A stretch of 64,000 bases of DNA, taken from the NCBI RefSeq assembly GCF_002934235.1, contig NZ_PTIS01000007.1, positions 1-64,000 of the forward strand, given 5' to 3'. The notes under the pieces are model-generated. The model did no database searches, was not told the origin of the DNA, and worked only from the letters and a program-made list of their open reading frames with translations. Both the position numbers and the translations under genes were made by a program. The stretch comes from Clostridium algidicarnis DSM 15099 (lineage in GTDB: Bacteria > Bacillota > Clostridia > Clostridiales > Clostridiaceae). Each line of letters starts with the position of its first letter. Position 1 is the first letter of the stretch. Positions 53,981 to 64,000 of the stretch are shown one piece after another.

Positions 53981-55168
53981 TTACTTGTAATATTTTTTTA
54001 GAACTTCTGCAAGTTTTTCTATACCTTCTTTTATCTTTTCTTCAGACATGTTTGAGTAATTTAATCTAAAGTAATTTTTATTTCCGCCATTAGGGAAGAA
54101 AGATGCTCCTGGTACAAAAGCAACTTTTAATTTCAATGCCTCTTCTAGTATCTTAGCTGCATCTAAATCTTCTCTTAGCTCTACCCAAGTAAATAATCCT
54201 CCCTTAGAATTTGTGAACTTCACTTCTTTTGGGAAGGTATCTTTCATAGTGTTAATCATAACATCTCTACGTTTTCTATAAACTTCTATTATAGTTTTTA
54301 TATGCTCATCTAAATCATATTCTTGCATATAAGCAGCTACTATTCTTTGGTCTAATGTACTAGACTGAAGGTCTGCTCCTTGTTTTATAGTTACATATTT
54401 TTGTATTATATCCTCATGTGCACATATCCAACCAATTCTAAGTCCTGGGCAAAAAGTTTTTGAATATGTTCCAAGTTGAATTACAAATCCGTCCTCATCA
54501 AAGCTTTTAATGCTAGGATAAACCTCTCCATCAAATATTAATTCACCATAAGGACTATCTTCAAGTACTGGTATATTATACTCTGCACCTATCTTAGCAA
54601 GTTTCTTTCTTCTTTCTATACTCATAGTTCTACCTGTTGGATTTTGGAAATCAGGGATAGTATAAATAAATTTAACATTTTTATTCTCTTTTAATGCCTT
54701 TTCAAGCTCCTCAATAATCATTCCATCATCATCCATAGGTATCTCTACAAATCTAGGCCTATAAGCTCTAAACGCATTTATTGCCCCTAAATATGTAGGA
54801 CTTTCACAAAGGATTACATCTCCTTCATTAACAAATAATTTAGCAGAGAATTCTAAAGCTTGCTGAGAACCACTACAAATCATAATGTTATCTAAAGTAG
54901 CATTTATACCAGCTGGCTTTAACCTTTGCTCAATTATAACTTCTCTTAAAGGATTAAATCCTTCAGTAGTACTGTATTGTAGTGCAGCTTGACCTTGTTC
55001 TCTTATAACCTTTGAAGCTATTTTCTCCATATTTTCTAAAGGAAATAACTCAGGAGCAGGTAACCCCCCTGCAAAAGATATTATTTCTGGTTGCTGTGTT
55101 AGTTTTAATAGTTCTCTGATTGCTGAAGCTTTAATTTCGCTCATTCTATCTGAGAATTGAATATTCAT
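53981..55168 (-). CDS. PLP-dependent aminotransferase, LysN/ARO8-like
   Basis: 395 residues of the fold-type I group close to 2-aminoadipate and aromatic aminotransferases. ISFAGGLPAPELFP, CSGSQQALEF, TIPDFQNPTGRTMS, EDSPYGELIFD and the Lys in GTYSKTFCPGLRIGW are diagnostic. ATG 55168 has GGAGGTG 5 bases upstream. A longer frame reaching 55198 has no ribosome-binding site. It is separate from the other aminotransferase by a terminator. Confidence 0.92.
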   Translation of the reverse strand: MNIQFSDRMSEIKASAIRELLKLTQQPEIISFAGGLPAPELFPLENMEKIASKVIREQGQAALQYSTTEGFNPLREVIIEQRLKPAGINATLDNIMICSGSQQALEFSAKLFVNEGDVILCESPTYLGAINAFRAYRPRFVEIPMDDDGMIIEELEKALKENKNVKFIYTIPDFQNPTGRTMSIERRKKLAKIGAEYNIPVLEDSPYGELIFDGEVYPSIKSFDEDGFVIQLGTYSKTFCPGLRIGWICAHEDIIQKYVTIKQGADLQSSTLDQRIVAAYMQEYDLDEHIKTIIEVYRKRRDVMINTMKDTFPKEVKFTNSKGGLFTWVELREDLDAAKILEEALKLKVAFVPGASFFPNGGNKNYFRLNYSNMSEEKIKEGIEKLAEVLKKYYK

Positions 55169-55465
55169 AAAAGCACCTCCAAAATATATTACGTCCACTT
55201 ATATAGTTCTACAAGGCAATTACTTTTCCTCTTTTATTATATTCTTAGGAAGCATTTATTTCAATTTTTCAATTATTTAAATAAATCTTAATTAACCAAG
55301 AACTTTTTTACCCAATTTATTATTAAATTATGAATATATATAAGGCAATATACAAAATATAACTTCAAAAAAGCTATGAAGTTATATATAATGTAGTAAA
55401 ATGATATTTTCGTGTTATTGAAAACAATATTTTTGAAAATAGTATAATGAGGAGTAGAAGAAATA

Positions 55466-56779
55466 ATGAAATATTATATAGAAACTTTTGGTTGTCAAAT
55501 GAATGAGGAAGATTCAGAAAAACTTTCTGGAATGCTAAAAAATATGGGTTATGAAAAAACTCAAGACAAATTAGAAGCATCCATTATTATATTTAATACT
55601 TGTTGTGTAAGAGAAAATGCAGAACTTAAGGTTTATGGTAATATAGGTGCATTAAAAAATATAAAGAAAGAAAACCCAGATTTAATTATAGCTGTTTGTG
55701 GTTGTATGATGCAACAAAAGGGTATGGCAGATATGATTCTTAAAAAGCATCCCTTTGTTGATATAATCTTTGGAACACATAATGCTTATAAGTTCCCAGA
55801 GTACCTAAATAGAGTTATTCAAGACAAGGTACAAATAAAAGAGATAATGGATAAAGAAACTAAAATTATAGAGGGGGTACCTATAGATAGAGATAGTGAC
55901 ACAAAAGCGTTTGTAACTATAATGTATGGCTGCAATAATTTTTGTACTTACTGTGTAGTGCCTTATGTTAGAGGAAGAGAAAGAAGTAGAAAGCCTCTAG
56001 ATATAGAAAATGAAATAAAAGATCTAATTTCAAAGGGCTATAAAGAGATTACCCTTTTAGGACAAAATGTTAATTCCTATGGAAAGGAATTAGATGAAAA
56101 GATTACATTTGCTGAGCTTTTAAGACGTGTTAATGAAATAGATGGAATTAAAAGAATAAGATTTATGACATCTCACCCAAAGGATCTATCAGATGAGGTA
56201 ATCTATGCAATTAGAGACTGTGATAAGATATGCGAACAAATACATCTCCCTGTTCAAAGTGGCTCTAGTGACATATTAAAGAAGATGAATAGACATTATG
56301 ATAGAGAAGATTATTTAAATATAATAAAGAAGGTAAAAAAAGAAATCCCAGGTATATCAATAAGCACAGATATAATTGTAGGATTCCCTGGAGAAACAGA
56401 AAAGGACTTTGAAGACACTTTAAGTCTTATAGAAGAAGTAGAATTTGATTCTGCTTATACCTTCATTTACTCAAGAAGAAAGTATACACCAGCAGATATG
56501 ATGGAAGATCAAATAACTAATGAAGAAAAGCACGCAAGATTTAATAATCTAATGAAGATTGTAAATAAAGTTGCTATAAATAAAAATAAGAGCTATGAAG
56601 GCGCAGTTTTAGAAGTTCTTGTAGATGGTCCTAGTAAAAATGATGATACTAAGCTTTGTGGAAGAACTCGTACAGGTAAAATAGTTAACTTTGTAGGGGA
56701 TACAACGGACATAGGTGAATTGGTTAATGTTAAGATAACCAAAGCTTTATCTTTTTCTCTTAATGGAGAGAAAATTTAA
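55466..56779 (+). CDS. miaB: tRNA-2-methylthio-N6-dimethylallyladenosine synthase
   Basis: A 437-residue radical-SAM methylthiotransferase acting on i6A37, the product of MiaA. The N-terminal MTTase domain supplies three cysteines ([23 protein letters not shown]). The radical-SAM site is [19 protein letters not shown]-terminal TRAM domain starts near residue 375. GAGGAGTAGAAG precedes ATG. It leads the miaB-mutS-mutL-miaA-hfq run. Confidence 0.96.
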   Translation: MKYYIETFGCQMNEEDSEKLSGMLKNMGYEKTQDKLEASIIIFNTCCVRENAELKVYGNIGALKNIKKENPDLIIAVCGCMMQQKGMADMILKKHPFVDIIFGTHNAYKFPEYLNRVIQDKVQIKEIMDKETKIIEGVPIDRDSDTKAFVTIMYGCNNFCTYCVVPYVRGRERSRKPLDIENEIKDLISKGYKEITLLGQNVNSYGKELDEKITFAELLRRVNEIDGIKRIRFMTSHPKDLSDEVIYAIRDCDKICEQIHLPVQSGSSDILKKMNRHYDREDYLNIIKKVKKEIPGISISTDIIVGFPGETEKDFEDTLSLIEEVEFDSAYTFIYSRRKYTPADMMEDQITNEEKHARFNNLMKIVNKVAINKNKSYEGAVLEVLVDGPSKNDDTKLCGRTRTGKIVNFVGDTTDIGELVNVKITKALSFSLNGEKI

Positions 56780-56836
56780 AAAGTCTTAAATATTTATACT
56801 AAGACCTTTTAAAATCAACACTAAGGAGGAAATAAT

Positions 56837-59584
56837 ATGGCACTAACGCCTATGATGCAACAATATTTTGAGATAAAAGAACGTTATAAAGATTGTATAT
56901 TGTTTTTTAGATTAGGTGACTTTTATGAAATGTTTTTTGAAGATGCAAAGTTAGCTTCAAGGGAACTAGAACTTGTTCTAACCGGAAGGGATTGCGGTTT
57001 AGAAGAAAAGGCTCCTATGTGTGGCATCCCGTATCATGCATCAAAGGCTTATATAGGTAGACTAATAGTTAAAGGCTATAAGGTAGCCATTTGTGAGCAA
57101 ACAGAAGACCCTGCAGAGGCTAAAGGTATTGTTAAAAGAGATGTGATAAAGGTTATTACCCCTGGTACCTTTAATGATAGTAGTTTTATTGACGAAAATA
57201 AAAACAATTATATAATGAGTATTTATGGGGATCATAAAAATATATCGCTAAGTATATCGGATATTTCAACCGGAGAATTTTTTAGCACAGTATTTAGCTT
57301 AAATTATGATTTGGTTATAGATGAACTTTCTAAATTCCGACCTAAAGAAATAATTATATGTGAAGACATCGAAGAAAGCCTTGATGTTAAAACAAATATT
57401 TTTAATAATATTGTTATAACTAAAAAACCTATAAATTATTTTACTAATAATTCTTATGAAAATGTAAAACTTCAATTCCCAAATAATAAAACTTCATTAC
57501 AAGAGGAAATAGTTTTTTCTGCTAGTGGATTGTTAAATTACATCATGGATACACAAAAACAATCATTATCTAACATAACCTCTCTAGAGGTTTACGATGT
57601 TTATGAATTTATGTCTATAGACGTAAATTCTAGACGGAACTTAGAACTTACAGAAAATATAATGGATAAAAGCAAAAAGGGATCTTTACTTGGTATATTA
57701 GATAACACTAATACAGCTATGGGTAGCCGGATGCTTAGACGATGGATAGAACAGCCCCTTATAAGTAAGGTGCTTATAAACTATAGATTAGACGGTGTAG
57801 ATGAGCTCTACAAAAACCTTAGACTTTTAGATGATATTAAGTATTCCTTAAAAGATATCTATGATATAGAAAGAATTATAGGAAAAATTTCTAATAAAAA
57901 TGTAAATGCTAAGGAATTACTTTCATTAAAAGCTTCCTTAAAGAAGCTTCCAGATATAAAAAGGCTATTAAAAGATTCTAAATCTAATATATTAAAAGAT
58001 ATAAGTAATAATATAGATGAATTAGAAGATGTCTATAATCTTATAGATGATTCTATAATAGAGACACCTTCATTATCTTTAAAGGAAGGTAACTTAATAA
58101 AGGAGGGTTTTAATTCAAAAATAGATGGCTTTAAAGAAGCAAAATCTAAGGGAAAAATGTGGATAGCCTCTATGGAAAGTAAAGAAAGAGAGTTCACTGG
58201 AATTAAGTCTTTAAAAATAGGTTATAATAAAGTATTTGGTTACTATATAGAGATAACTAAAACTCACTATGATTCTATTCCAAAGGATAGATACATAAGG
58301 AAACAAACTTTATCTAACGCGGAAAGATTCATTACTCAAGAGTTAAAAGAAATTGAAGATCAAATTTTAGGTGCAGAAGAAAATCTTATAGATTTAGAAT
58401 ACAAATTATTTGTAGATATAAGAGATAAAATCGAAAACCATGTTGAAAGAATGAAAACTACAGCAAGGCATATATCCACTATAGATTGTCTTTATTCTTT
58501 AACTAATGTAGCTCTAGATAATAATTATGTACGTCCAATTATAAATGATGAGGACTATATAAATATTAAAGAGGGAAGGCATGCCGTTGTTGAAAAGGTA
58601 ATAGAAAAAGGTAGGTTTGTAAGTAATGATACCTACATGAATACAAATGATGATCAACTATTGCTTATTACAGGCCCTAATATGGCAGGTAAATCAACTT
58701 ATATGCGTCAAATAGCTGTTATAGTATTAATGGCACAAATAGGCAGCTTTGTACCTGCTGATTATGCAGATATAAGTATATGTGATAAGATATTTACAAG
58801 GATTGGTGCATCAGATGATTTAGCTGGTGGTAAGAGTACCTTTATGGTTGAAATGTGCGAAGTTTCTAATATACTTAAAAACGCTACAAGTAAAAGCTTG
58901 ATTTTATTAGATGAAGTGGGTAGGGGGACTAGTACTTATGATGGGCTTAGTATAGCATGGTCCGTTATAGAATATATTTGTACAAATAAAAATTTAAGGT
59001 CTAAAACTTTATTTGCAACTCACTACCACGAGCTAACAGTACTTGAAGATAGCCTTAAGGGCGTAAAAAACTATTCAGTTTCTGTAAAAGAAATAGATAA
59101 TAGCATAGTGTTCTTAAGAAAGATATTACCTAAAGGTGCAGATGAATCTTATGGTATAGATGTAGCAAAACTTGCAGGCCTTCCAAAAGAGGTTATAAAT
59201 AGGGCAAGAGATATCCTTTTAAGCCTTGAGAAGGATTCTAAGAGTAAAAGGATATCGAAGGAAAAGCATTTAGATAACAAAAAAGATCTAGATGGTGAAA
59301 AGATTCTAGATAATGAAAAAAATTTAAAGAGCAATTCAAATAATGAACTTGAAATCAATGAAAATATTGATAAAGAAGACCCACTTAAAATTAATAAAGA
59401 TTTAATTAAAGAAGATAGCCATCAACCTCTGGATAAAAAGGATATATATCAGATAGGATTTAAAGACTTAAAGAAAGAAAACTTTATGGCAGATATATCT
59501 GAAATTGATATACTAAACATGACTCCTTTAGATTGCATGGTTAAACTTAATGAACTGGTTAAAAAAGCTAAAGATATAGATTAA
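56837..59584 (+). CDS. mutS: DNA mismatch repair protein MutS
   Basis: 915 residues. The mismatch-reading Phe-x-Glu is in [11 protein letters not shown], Walker A is GPNMAGKST at about 613-621, and [13 protein letters not shown] and THYHELT follow. It is about 40-60 residues longer than most. The extra lies at about 800-875 as a Lys/Asp/Asn-rich linker with repeated LDNKKDLD-like units, before the beta-clamp-proximal tail. AGGAGG precedes ATG. Confidence 0.97.
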   Translation: MALTPMMQQYFEIKERYKDCILFFRLGDFYEMFFEDAKLASRELELVLTGRDCGLEEKAPMCGIPYHASKAYIGRLIVKGYKVAICEQTEDPAEAKGIVKRDVIKVITPGTFNDSSFIDENKNNYIMSIYGDHKNISLSISDISTGEFFSTVFSLNYDLVIDELSKFRPKEIIICEDIEESLDVKTNIFNNIVITKKPINYFTNNSYENVKLQFPNNKTSLQEEIVFSASGLLNYIMDTQKQSLSNITSLEVYDVYEFMSIDVNSRRNLELTENIMDKSKKGSLLGILDNTNTAMGSRMLRRWIEQPLISKVLINYRLDGVDELYKNLRLLDDIKYSLKDIYDIERIIGKISNKNVNAKELLSLKASLKKLPDIKRLLKDSKSNILKDISNNIDELEDVYNLIDDSIIETPSLSLKEGNLIKEGFNSKIDGFKEAKSKGKMWIASMESKEREFTGIKSLKIGYNKVFGYYIEITKTHYDSIPKDRYIRKQTLSNAERFITQELKEIEDQILGAEENLIDLEYKLFVDIRDKIENHVERMKTTARHISTIDCLYSLTNVALDNNYVRPIINDEDYINIKEGRHAVVEKVIEKGRFVSNDTYMNTNDDQLLLITGPNMAGKSTYMRQIAVIVLMAQIGSFVPADYADISICDKIFTRIGASDDLAGGKSTFMVEMCEVSNILKNATSKSLILLDEVGRGTSTYDGLSIAWSVIEYICTNKNLRSKTLFATHYHELTVLEDSLKGVKNYSVSVKEIDNSIVFLRKILPKGADESYGIDVAKLAGLPKEVINRARDILLSLEKDSKSKRISKEKHLDNKKDLDGEKILDNEKNLKSNSNNELEINENIDKEDPLKINKDLIKEDSHQPLDKKDIYQIGFKDLKKENFMADISEIDILNMTPLDCMVKLNELVKKAKDID

Positions 59585-59643
59585 ACTTAATAAATTAGAT
59601 AAAAAAATTAAGGATATAAATTAATAAAAGGTGGTGATACCTT

Positions 59644-61545
59644 TTGGATAGAATTAATATTTTAGATGAAAACACCTCAAATAAAATTGCAGCAGGGGAG
59701 GTTGTTGAAAGAGCCTCTTCTGTAGTTAAAGAACTTTTAGAAAATAGTATAGATGCTAAGGCAAAAAATATTACAATTCAAATAGAAGAGGGTGGAGAAA
59801 CTTTAATAAAAATAATTGATGATGGTGTAGGCATACATCCTGATGATATAAAAACTGCCTTTATACCTCATGCTACAAGTAAGATTTCAGTTATTGAAGA
59901 TATATACAATATAAACACTCTAGGATTTAGAGGAGAGGCTTTAGCTAGTATAGCAGCGATCTCTAAGGTAAGACTATCTTCTAGAATAACCTCTAATGAT
60001 TTTGGTGTAGAAATTTTTGTATCTTGTGGTAAGATTGAATCTATAAAAGAAGTTGGATGTAATGTAGGTACAACTATAGAAGTAAGAGACATATTTTATA
60101 ACGTGCCTGCAAGAAAAAAGTTTTTAAAGTCTAAAACAAGAGAAACCTCATTGATTAGTGAGATTGTAAGTAAAATTGCCCTTTCTAATCCAGAAATATC
60201 TTTTAGTTATTATAATAACAATAAAAAATCTTTAACTACTTATGGAACCTCTAATCAGCTAGATAGCATAAGAAGTATTTATGGTAAAACCATAGCTGAT
60301 AACTCTATATATTTTGAAAATCATAAAGATACCTTATCTGTATATGGATATATAGGTACCGAGGAGATAAGTAGAAAAAGTAGAAACAACCAATCTATTT
60401 TTATTAATAAAAGATTTATCAAAAATAGAACTATAACCACTGCTGTAGAAAATGCTTATAGAAGCTTTTTGACTATTAATAAACATCCATTTTTCATAGT
60501 GTTTATTGATATTTTTCCTGAATATATTGATGTTAATATACATCCAACTAAGGCTGAAATTAAATTTAAAGATGAAAGAATCATTTATTCTTCTGTGTTT
60601 AATGCAGTCCATAATAAATTAAAAGATCATCTAGAAGGCAGCTTTTATTTACCCGAGGAAAAAAATAAACCAAGTATTTATGAAGGTTCTCCTTATGAAA
60701 AGATAAACTTTCTAAAAGAGAATTCAAACTTTGTTCAAAATTCAAGTGAGCCTAAAAGTAATGACTATAAATATGGCCATGATGATTTACCTAGTATACA
60801 AAAGGATGCTTTTAATGATACTAAGGGTTCTGTAAATCAAGATGATGTTATGTTAAATAAAGAAGATATAACTGTGGGAACTATAGATATTCCAGTAGAT
60901 TTAAAAAGCCACGATCTATCTAGATCTGAGATTCAGTTAGATGAAGATAGCTTTAAAAAAGATAAACTTCCGCCGTTAAATGTAATAGGTCAATATAATA
61001 AAACCTATATATTAGCAGAATATGATCATACACTATATATTGTCGACCAACATGCAGCACACGAAAAAATATTTTTCGAGAAGTATAAAAAAGAAATTGT
61101 AAATTCAAATGTCATAATACAAAGCTTACTTACTCCTTGTATTTTAGAGCTTAACTATGAGGATTTTGGATATTATATTGAAAATAAAGAACTGTTTTTA
61201 AAAAGTGGATTTCATATAGAAGAATTTGGTGAAAACACCTTATATATTAGAGAAGTTCCTTATATATTAGGTAAACTAGATGTTAAAAACACATTTTTAT
61301 CTATATTAGATGATATTAAAAATTTCGGTACAGGAAGTACGGATGTTGTAAAGTATAATAGAATTGCAACTATGGCATGCAAGTCTGCCATAAAAGGAAA
61401 TGATAAACTATCTTTAGATGAGATGAAATCATTATTAAAAGAGCTTTCTACAATAGAAGAGCCTTTTACTTGCCCTCATGGTAGACCAACAATTATAAAA
61501 TTTACTAATTATGAATTAGAAAAAAAATTTAAAAGGGTACAATAG
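59644..61545 (+). CDS. mutL: DNA mismatch repair protein MutL (endonuclease type)
   Basis: 633 residues. The GHKL ATPase has AAGEVVERASSVVKELLENS, IDDGVGI, THATSK-like PHATSK and GFRGEALAS. The C-terminal domain carries VDQHAAHEKIFFE, ATMACKSAIKG and FTCPHGRPTI, the metal-binding set of nicking MutL proteins. Residues 335-440 form a charged linker. TTG is the start behind AGGTGGTG. Confidence 0.96.
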   Translation: MDRINILDENTSNKIAAGEVVERASSVVKELLENSIDAKAKNITIQIEEGGETLIKIIDDGVGIHPDDIKTAFIPHATSKISVIEDIYNINTLGFRGEALASIAAISKVRLSSRITSNDFGVEIFVSCGKIESIKEVGCNVGTTIEVRDIFYNVPARKKFLKSKTRETSLISEIVSKIALSNPEISFSYYNNNKKSLTTYGTSNQLDSIRSIYGKTIADNSIYFENHKDTLSVYGYIGTEEISRKSRNNQSIFINKRFIKNRTITTAVENAYRSFLTINKHPFFIVFIDIFPEYIDVNIHPTKAEIKFKDERIIYSSVFNAVHNKLKDHLEGSFYLPEEKNKPSIYEGSPYEKINFLKENSNFVQNSSEPKSNDYKYGHDDLPSIQKDAFNDTKGSVNQDDVMLNKEDITVGTIDIPVDLKSHDLSRSEIQLDEDSFKKDKLPPLNVIGQYNKTYILAEYDHTLYIVDQHAAHEKIFFEKYKKEIVNSNVIIQSLLTPCILELNYEDFGYYIENKELFLKSGFHIEEFGENTLYIREVPYILGKLDVKNTFLSILDDIKNFGTGSTDVVKYNRIATMACKSAIKGNDKLSLDEMKSLLKELSTIEEPFTCPHGRPTIIKFTNYELEKKFKRVQ

Positions 61546-61593
61546 TTTATGTTATTCCACTCTAGCATAAACCATTTAATTAAGGTGATCTAA

Positions 61594-62517
61594 ATGAAAG
61601 ACAAATTAATAATACTCACAGGGCCTACAGCAGTTGGTAAAACAGATTTATCTATTAGGCTTGCTAAGAGTATTGATGGAGAAATAATTTCAGCAGATTC
61701 TATGCAAATATATAAGGATATGGATATTGGATCAGCTAAGGTAGAACAAAGATTTCAAGAAGAGGTACCACATCATTTAATAGATATAATATCTCCAATG
61801 GATAGTTTTACAGTTTCAGAATATAAATCTTTAGCCACTGAAAAAATTAAAGATATCATTAGTAGAAAAAAGATACCTATAATTTCAGGTGGTACGGGCC
61901 TTTATATAGATTCTATTATATGCAACTTAGATTTTACTGAAGGAAACAAAGACATTGATTATAGAAATTATCTAGAAAACTTAACAAAAGAAAAAGGGAA
62001 ACAATATGTCCATGGTATGCTTAAGGACATAGATACAGAAAGTTATGATAAAATCCATCCAAACAATTCGAAAAGAGTTATTAGAGCATTAGAAGTTTAC
62101 CACATTACGGGAAAACCCTTTAGTTCTTTTAAAAGAGATAATTTATATGATGTTCCTTATGATATATATTATTATGCCCTTACTATGAATAGGAAAGATT
62201 TATATGATAGAATAAATAAAAGGGTAGACATTATGATGAAGCACGGGCTTTTAGAAGAGGTAACTAAGTTGAAATCCTTAGGCTGCAGTGAGAACTTACA
62301 ATCTATGCAAGGAATTGGATATAAAGAACTACTAAAATATCTTAGTTTAGATACTAACTTAGATGATGCTATAGAGGATATAAAACAAAATTCTAGAAAT
62401 TATGCAAAAAGGCAACTAACTTGGTTTCGAAAGGACCCAAGGGTTAAATATATGGATAAAGATATATATTCAGATGAAGAAATATTAAATTTTATTACTA
62501 AAGAAATAAAAGGTTAA
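61594..62517 (+). CDS. miaA: tRNA dimethylallyltransferase
   Basis: 307 residues. [11 protein letters not shown] is the P-loop, [17 protein letters not shown] the DSxQ motif with catalytic Asp, and [10 protein letters not shown] the substrate loop. It isopentenylates A37 of UNN-reading tRNAs, giving the substrate of MiaB encoded upstream. AAGGTGATC precedes ATG. Confidence 0.96.
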   Translation: MKDKLIILTGPTAVGKTDLSIRLAKSIDGEIISADSMQIYKDMDIGSAKVEQRFQEEVPHHLIDIISPMDSFTVSEYKSLATEKIKDIISRKKIPIISGGTGLYIDSIICNLDFTEGNKDIDYRNYLENLTKEKGKQYVHGMLKDIDTESYDKIHPNNSKRVIRALEVYHITGKPFSSFKRDNLYDVPYDIYYYALTMNRKDLYDRINKRVDIMMKHGLLEEVTKLKSLGCSENLQSMQGIGYKELLKYLSLDTNLDDAIEDIKQNSRNYAKRQLTWFRKDPRVKYMDKDIYSDEEILNFITKEIKG

Positions 62518-62618
62518 TAAGGCGCTATATATTATAAACTATTAATCTATACAATCTAAAGAGGATATTTTCTATATTTATAGAATACTACCTTAAAGAT
62601 ATTTTGGAGGATGAGGAT

Positions 62619-62861
62619 ATGAATAAATTAACAAATAACTTACAAGACATATTTTTAAATGAATCAAGAAAAAATAATGTACCCGTAGTTATGTACCTTA
62701 CTAATGGATTTCAGCTAAAAGGTATAGTTAAAGGCTTTGATAATTTTATTATTATACTTGATTCAGATGGTAAAGAAATGCTAGTATATAAACATGCGAT
62801 TACAACAATAACCCCGCTAAAACCAATTTCATTTAATAACACTGAAGAATTCAATAAATAA
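62619..62861 (+). CDS. hfq: RNA chaperone Hfq
   Basis: An 80-residue Sm-fold hexamer subunit: [21 protein letters not shown] (Sm1) and [10 protein letters not shown] (Sm2, the usual YKHAIST). Position after miaA is the widespread order. ATG 62619 is chosen because GGAGG lies 8 bases upstream. Confidence 0.96.
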   Translation: MNKLTNNLQDIFLNESRKNNVPVVMYLTNGFQLKGIVKGFDNFIIILDSDGKEMLVYKHAITTITPLKPISFNNTEEFNK

Positions 62862-62879
62862 TTTGTTTGATTTTAGGGG

Positions 62880-62910
62880 TTAATAGGCAACTTAGTTGCC
62901 TATTAATTTA
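62880..62910 (+). terminator. Terminator after hfq
   Basis: A perfect stem TTAATAGGCAACT / AGTTGCCTATTAA with a one-base loop, followed by TTTATT. Confidence 0.8.
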
Positions 62911-62952
62911 TTGTATTTACATATAAATTTAAAATTCGAAGGAGACTAAATA

Positions 62953-64000
62953 ATGCTTGACGCTACAAAAGAACTATATAAATCTAATTACGGAATAAGC
63001 GATAAAATCTTAGAACTATATGAAATGACTTTAAAAGATATAGATGATCAATTTAAGATGTATGATGAGATAAGAGAATATAATCAAACAAAGGTTTTGA
63101 TGGCACTGCAAAAAGAAAGAATAAGCGATATACATTTTACTAATTCTTCAGGTTATGGTTATGGAGATATAGGAAGAGACGCACTTGAAAAAGTTTATTG
63201 CAGAATATTTAATGCAGAAGCTGCCCTTGTAAGACCGCACTTTGTAAATGGTACACATGCCATAGGTACAGCACTTTTCGGTAATTTAAGACCTAATGAT
63301 ACTATGTTATCTATTTGTGGTACCCCTTATGATACTCTTCATGGGATAATTGGAATAAGCAACGAAACAAATATCGGTTCACTTAAAGAGTACGGAATAA
63401 ATTATAAACAAATAGATTTATTTGAAGGTAAGGTTAACTTTAAAGCTATAAAGTCAGAGCTTGAAACTGATAAAAGCATAAAGCTTATACATATACAACG
63501 TTCTACAGGTTATGGCTGGAGAAAATCATTTTTAATTTCTGAAATAGAAGAAATGATTACTTTTATAAAGGACATAAGAAAAGATGTAATTGTATTTGTT
63601 GATAATTGCTATGGTGAATTTATAGATACAAAAGAACCTACAGATGTTGGTGCTGACTTAATGGCCGGTTCATTAATAAAAAATATAGGTGGAGGTATTT
63701 CTCCTACAGGAGGCTATATAGTTGGAAAAGAGGAGTATGTTAAACAAGCATCCTTTAGACTAACTGTGCCAGGGATAGGAGGGGAGTGTGGGTCAACTTT
63801 TGGAGTGATGAGACAATTGTTTCAAGGCCTTTTTCTGGCTCCACATATATCTATGGAAGCAGTAAAAACAGCTGTATTTGCCTCAAGACTTATGGAACTT
63901 TCAGGATTTGAGGTTATGCCAAAATTTGATGATAAAAGAAGTGATATAATACAAGCTATAAAGTTTAATGATAAGGATATTTTAATTAACTTTTGCAAGG
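62953..64000 (+). CDS. Methionine gamma-lyase family protein (aluminium-resistance/YnbB type), 3' end outside window
   Basis: 349 codons are visible before the window ends. This is a fold-type I PLP protein: SGYGYGDIGRD at the start, RPHFVNGTHAIGTALFG, VFVDNCYGEFIDT with the PLP Asp, and AGSLIKNIGGGISPTGGY with the Schiff-base Lys. Full-length relatives have about 410-425 residues. GGAGAC precedes ATG. The position downstream of miaA-hfq matches ynbB of bacilli. The natural substrate is not established. Confidence 0.9.
   Translation, partial: MLDATKELYKSNYGISDKILELYEMTLKDIDDQFKMYDEIREYNQTKVLMALQKERISDIHFTNSSGYGYGDIGRDALEKVYCRIFNAEAALVRPHFVNGTHAIGTALFGNLRPNDTMLSICGTPYDTLHGIIGISNETNIGSLKEYGINYKQIDLFEGKVNFKAIKSELETDKSIKLIHIQRSTGYGWRKSFLISEIEEMITFIKDIRKDVIVFVDNCYGEFIDTKEPTDVGADLMAGSLIKNIGGGISPTGGYIVGKEEYVKQASFRLTVPGIGGECGSTFGVMRQLFQGLFLAPHISMEAVKTAVFASRLMELSGFEVMPKFDDKRSDIIQAIKFNDKDILINFCK

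Noticed and set aside
55169-55465. T-box or other leader between the aminotransferase and miaB
   Set aside because: The 297-bp gap is A/T-rich, with only a short ATAACTTC/GAAGTTAT hairpin at about 55359-55386 and no T-box sequence.
1-64000. CRISPR arrays, rRNA or tRNA genes
   Set aside because: I saw no regularly spaced repeats, no conserved rRNA sequence and no convincing tRNA cloverleaf in the intergenic regions. A covariance-model scan would be the decisive check.

Overview
This window is low-GC chromosomal DNA of an anaerobic, endospore-forming Firmicute, most likely Clostridium sensu lato. Supporting this are sporulation genes (dacF- and dacB-type carboxypeptidases, ytfJ/gerW, a CotS-like gene), a V/A-type ATPase operon, NAD(P)-type glutamate dehydrogenase, a rubredoxin/flavodiiron oxygen-defence pair, a 2-hydroxyacyl-CoA-dehydratase-type enzyme set, and the clostridial order miaB-mutS-mutL-miaA-hfq. 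I saw no rRNA, tRNA or CRISPR array.

Layout. Positions 1-6500 hold the end of an unknown gene, a Xer-like tyrosine recombinase with two altered active-site positions, dacF, scpA-scpB, ytfJ-DUF2953 on the minus strand and a second carboxypeptidase. Positions 6574-13641 are the most unusual part. A two-gene flavin/iron-sulfur oxidoreductase operon has its first gene split after codon 16 by a 4810-bp element. That element carries a SpoIVCA-like large serine recombinase, a 55-codon ORF, a TtcA-like ATPase, an aspartate-semialdehyde dehydrogenase and an unknown ORF. Its ends carry perfect 22-bp inverted repeats. Joining the flanks at a shared TTGT rebuilds an uninterrupted 327-codon gene, as expected of a skin-like intervening element.

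Positions 13.7-16.6 kb are a decayed islet. It holds a coiled-coil ORF, fragments of a dispersed repeat also found at the window start, an AAC(6')-Ie-like acetyltransferase and a truncated, frameshifted helicase. At 16.7-19.9 kb an acyl-CoA dehydrogenase/ETF-alpha/rubredoxin fusion precedes a flavodiiron protein, which suggests an electron route to O2 or NO. A Fic protein follows. Positions 21.0-29.1 kb (minus strand) form one apparent operon: a TetR regulator, an enoate-reductase-like flavoenzyme, a CooC-like ATPase, two dehydratase-family subunits, their activator, a 51-residue membrane peptide and an unrecognised protein. Its substrate is unknown.

Positions 29.6-32.0 kb hold a nitroreductase, a HIT protein, a small membrane protein and a 1.1-kb gene-poor gap. 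Positions 32.1-40.6 kb are the nine-gene V/A-ATPase operon. From 40.8 to 64.0 kb the content is mostly housekeeping: Xaa-Pro peptidase, a Cys-rich peptide, a pseudouridine synthase, MnmM, an RpiR regulator, glutamate dehydrogenase, the HI0933-aroH-cmk-ispH run, a CotS-like protein, a GNAT protein, two aminotransferases, miaB-mutS-mutL-miaA-hfq, and a methionine-gamma-lyase-like gene cut by the window end.
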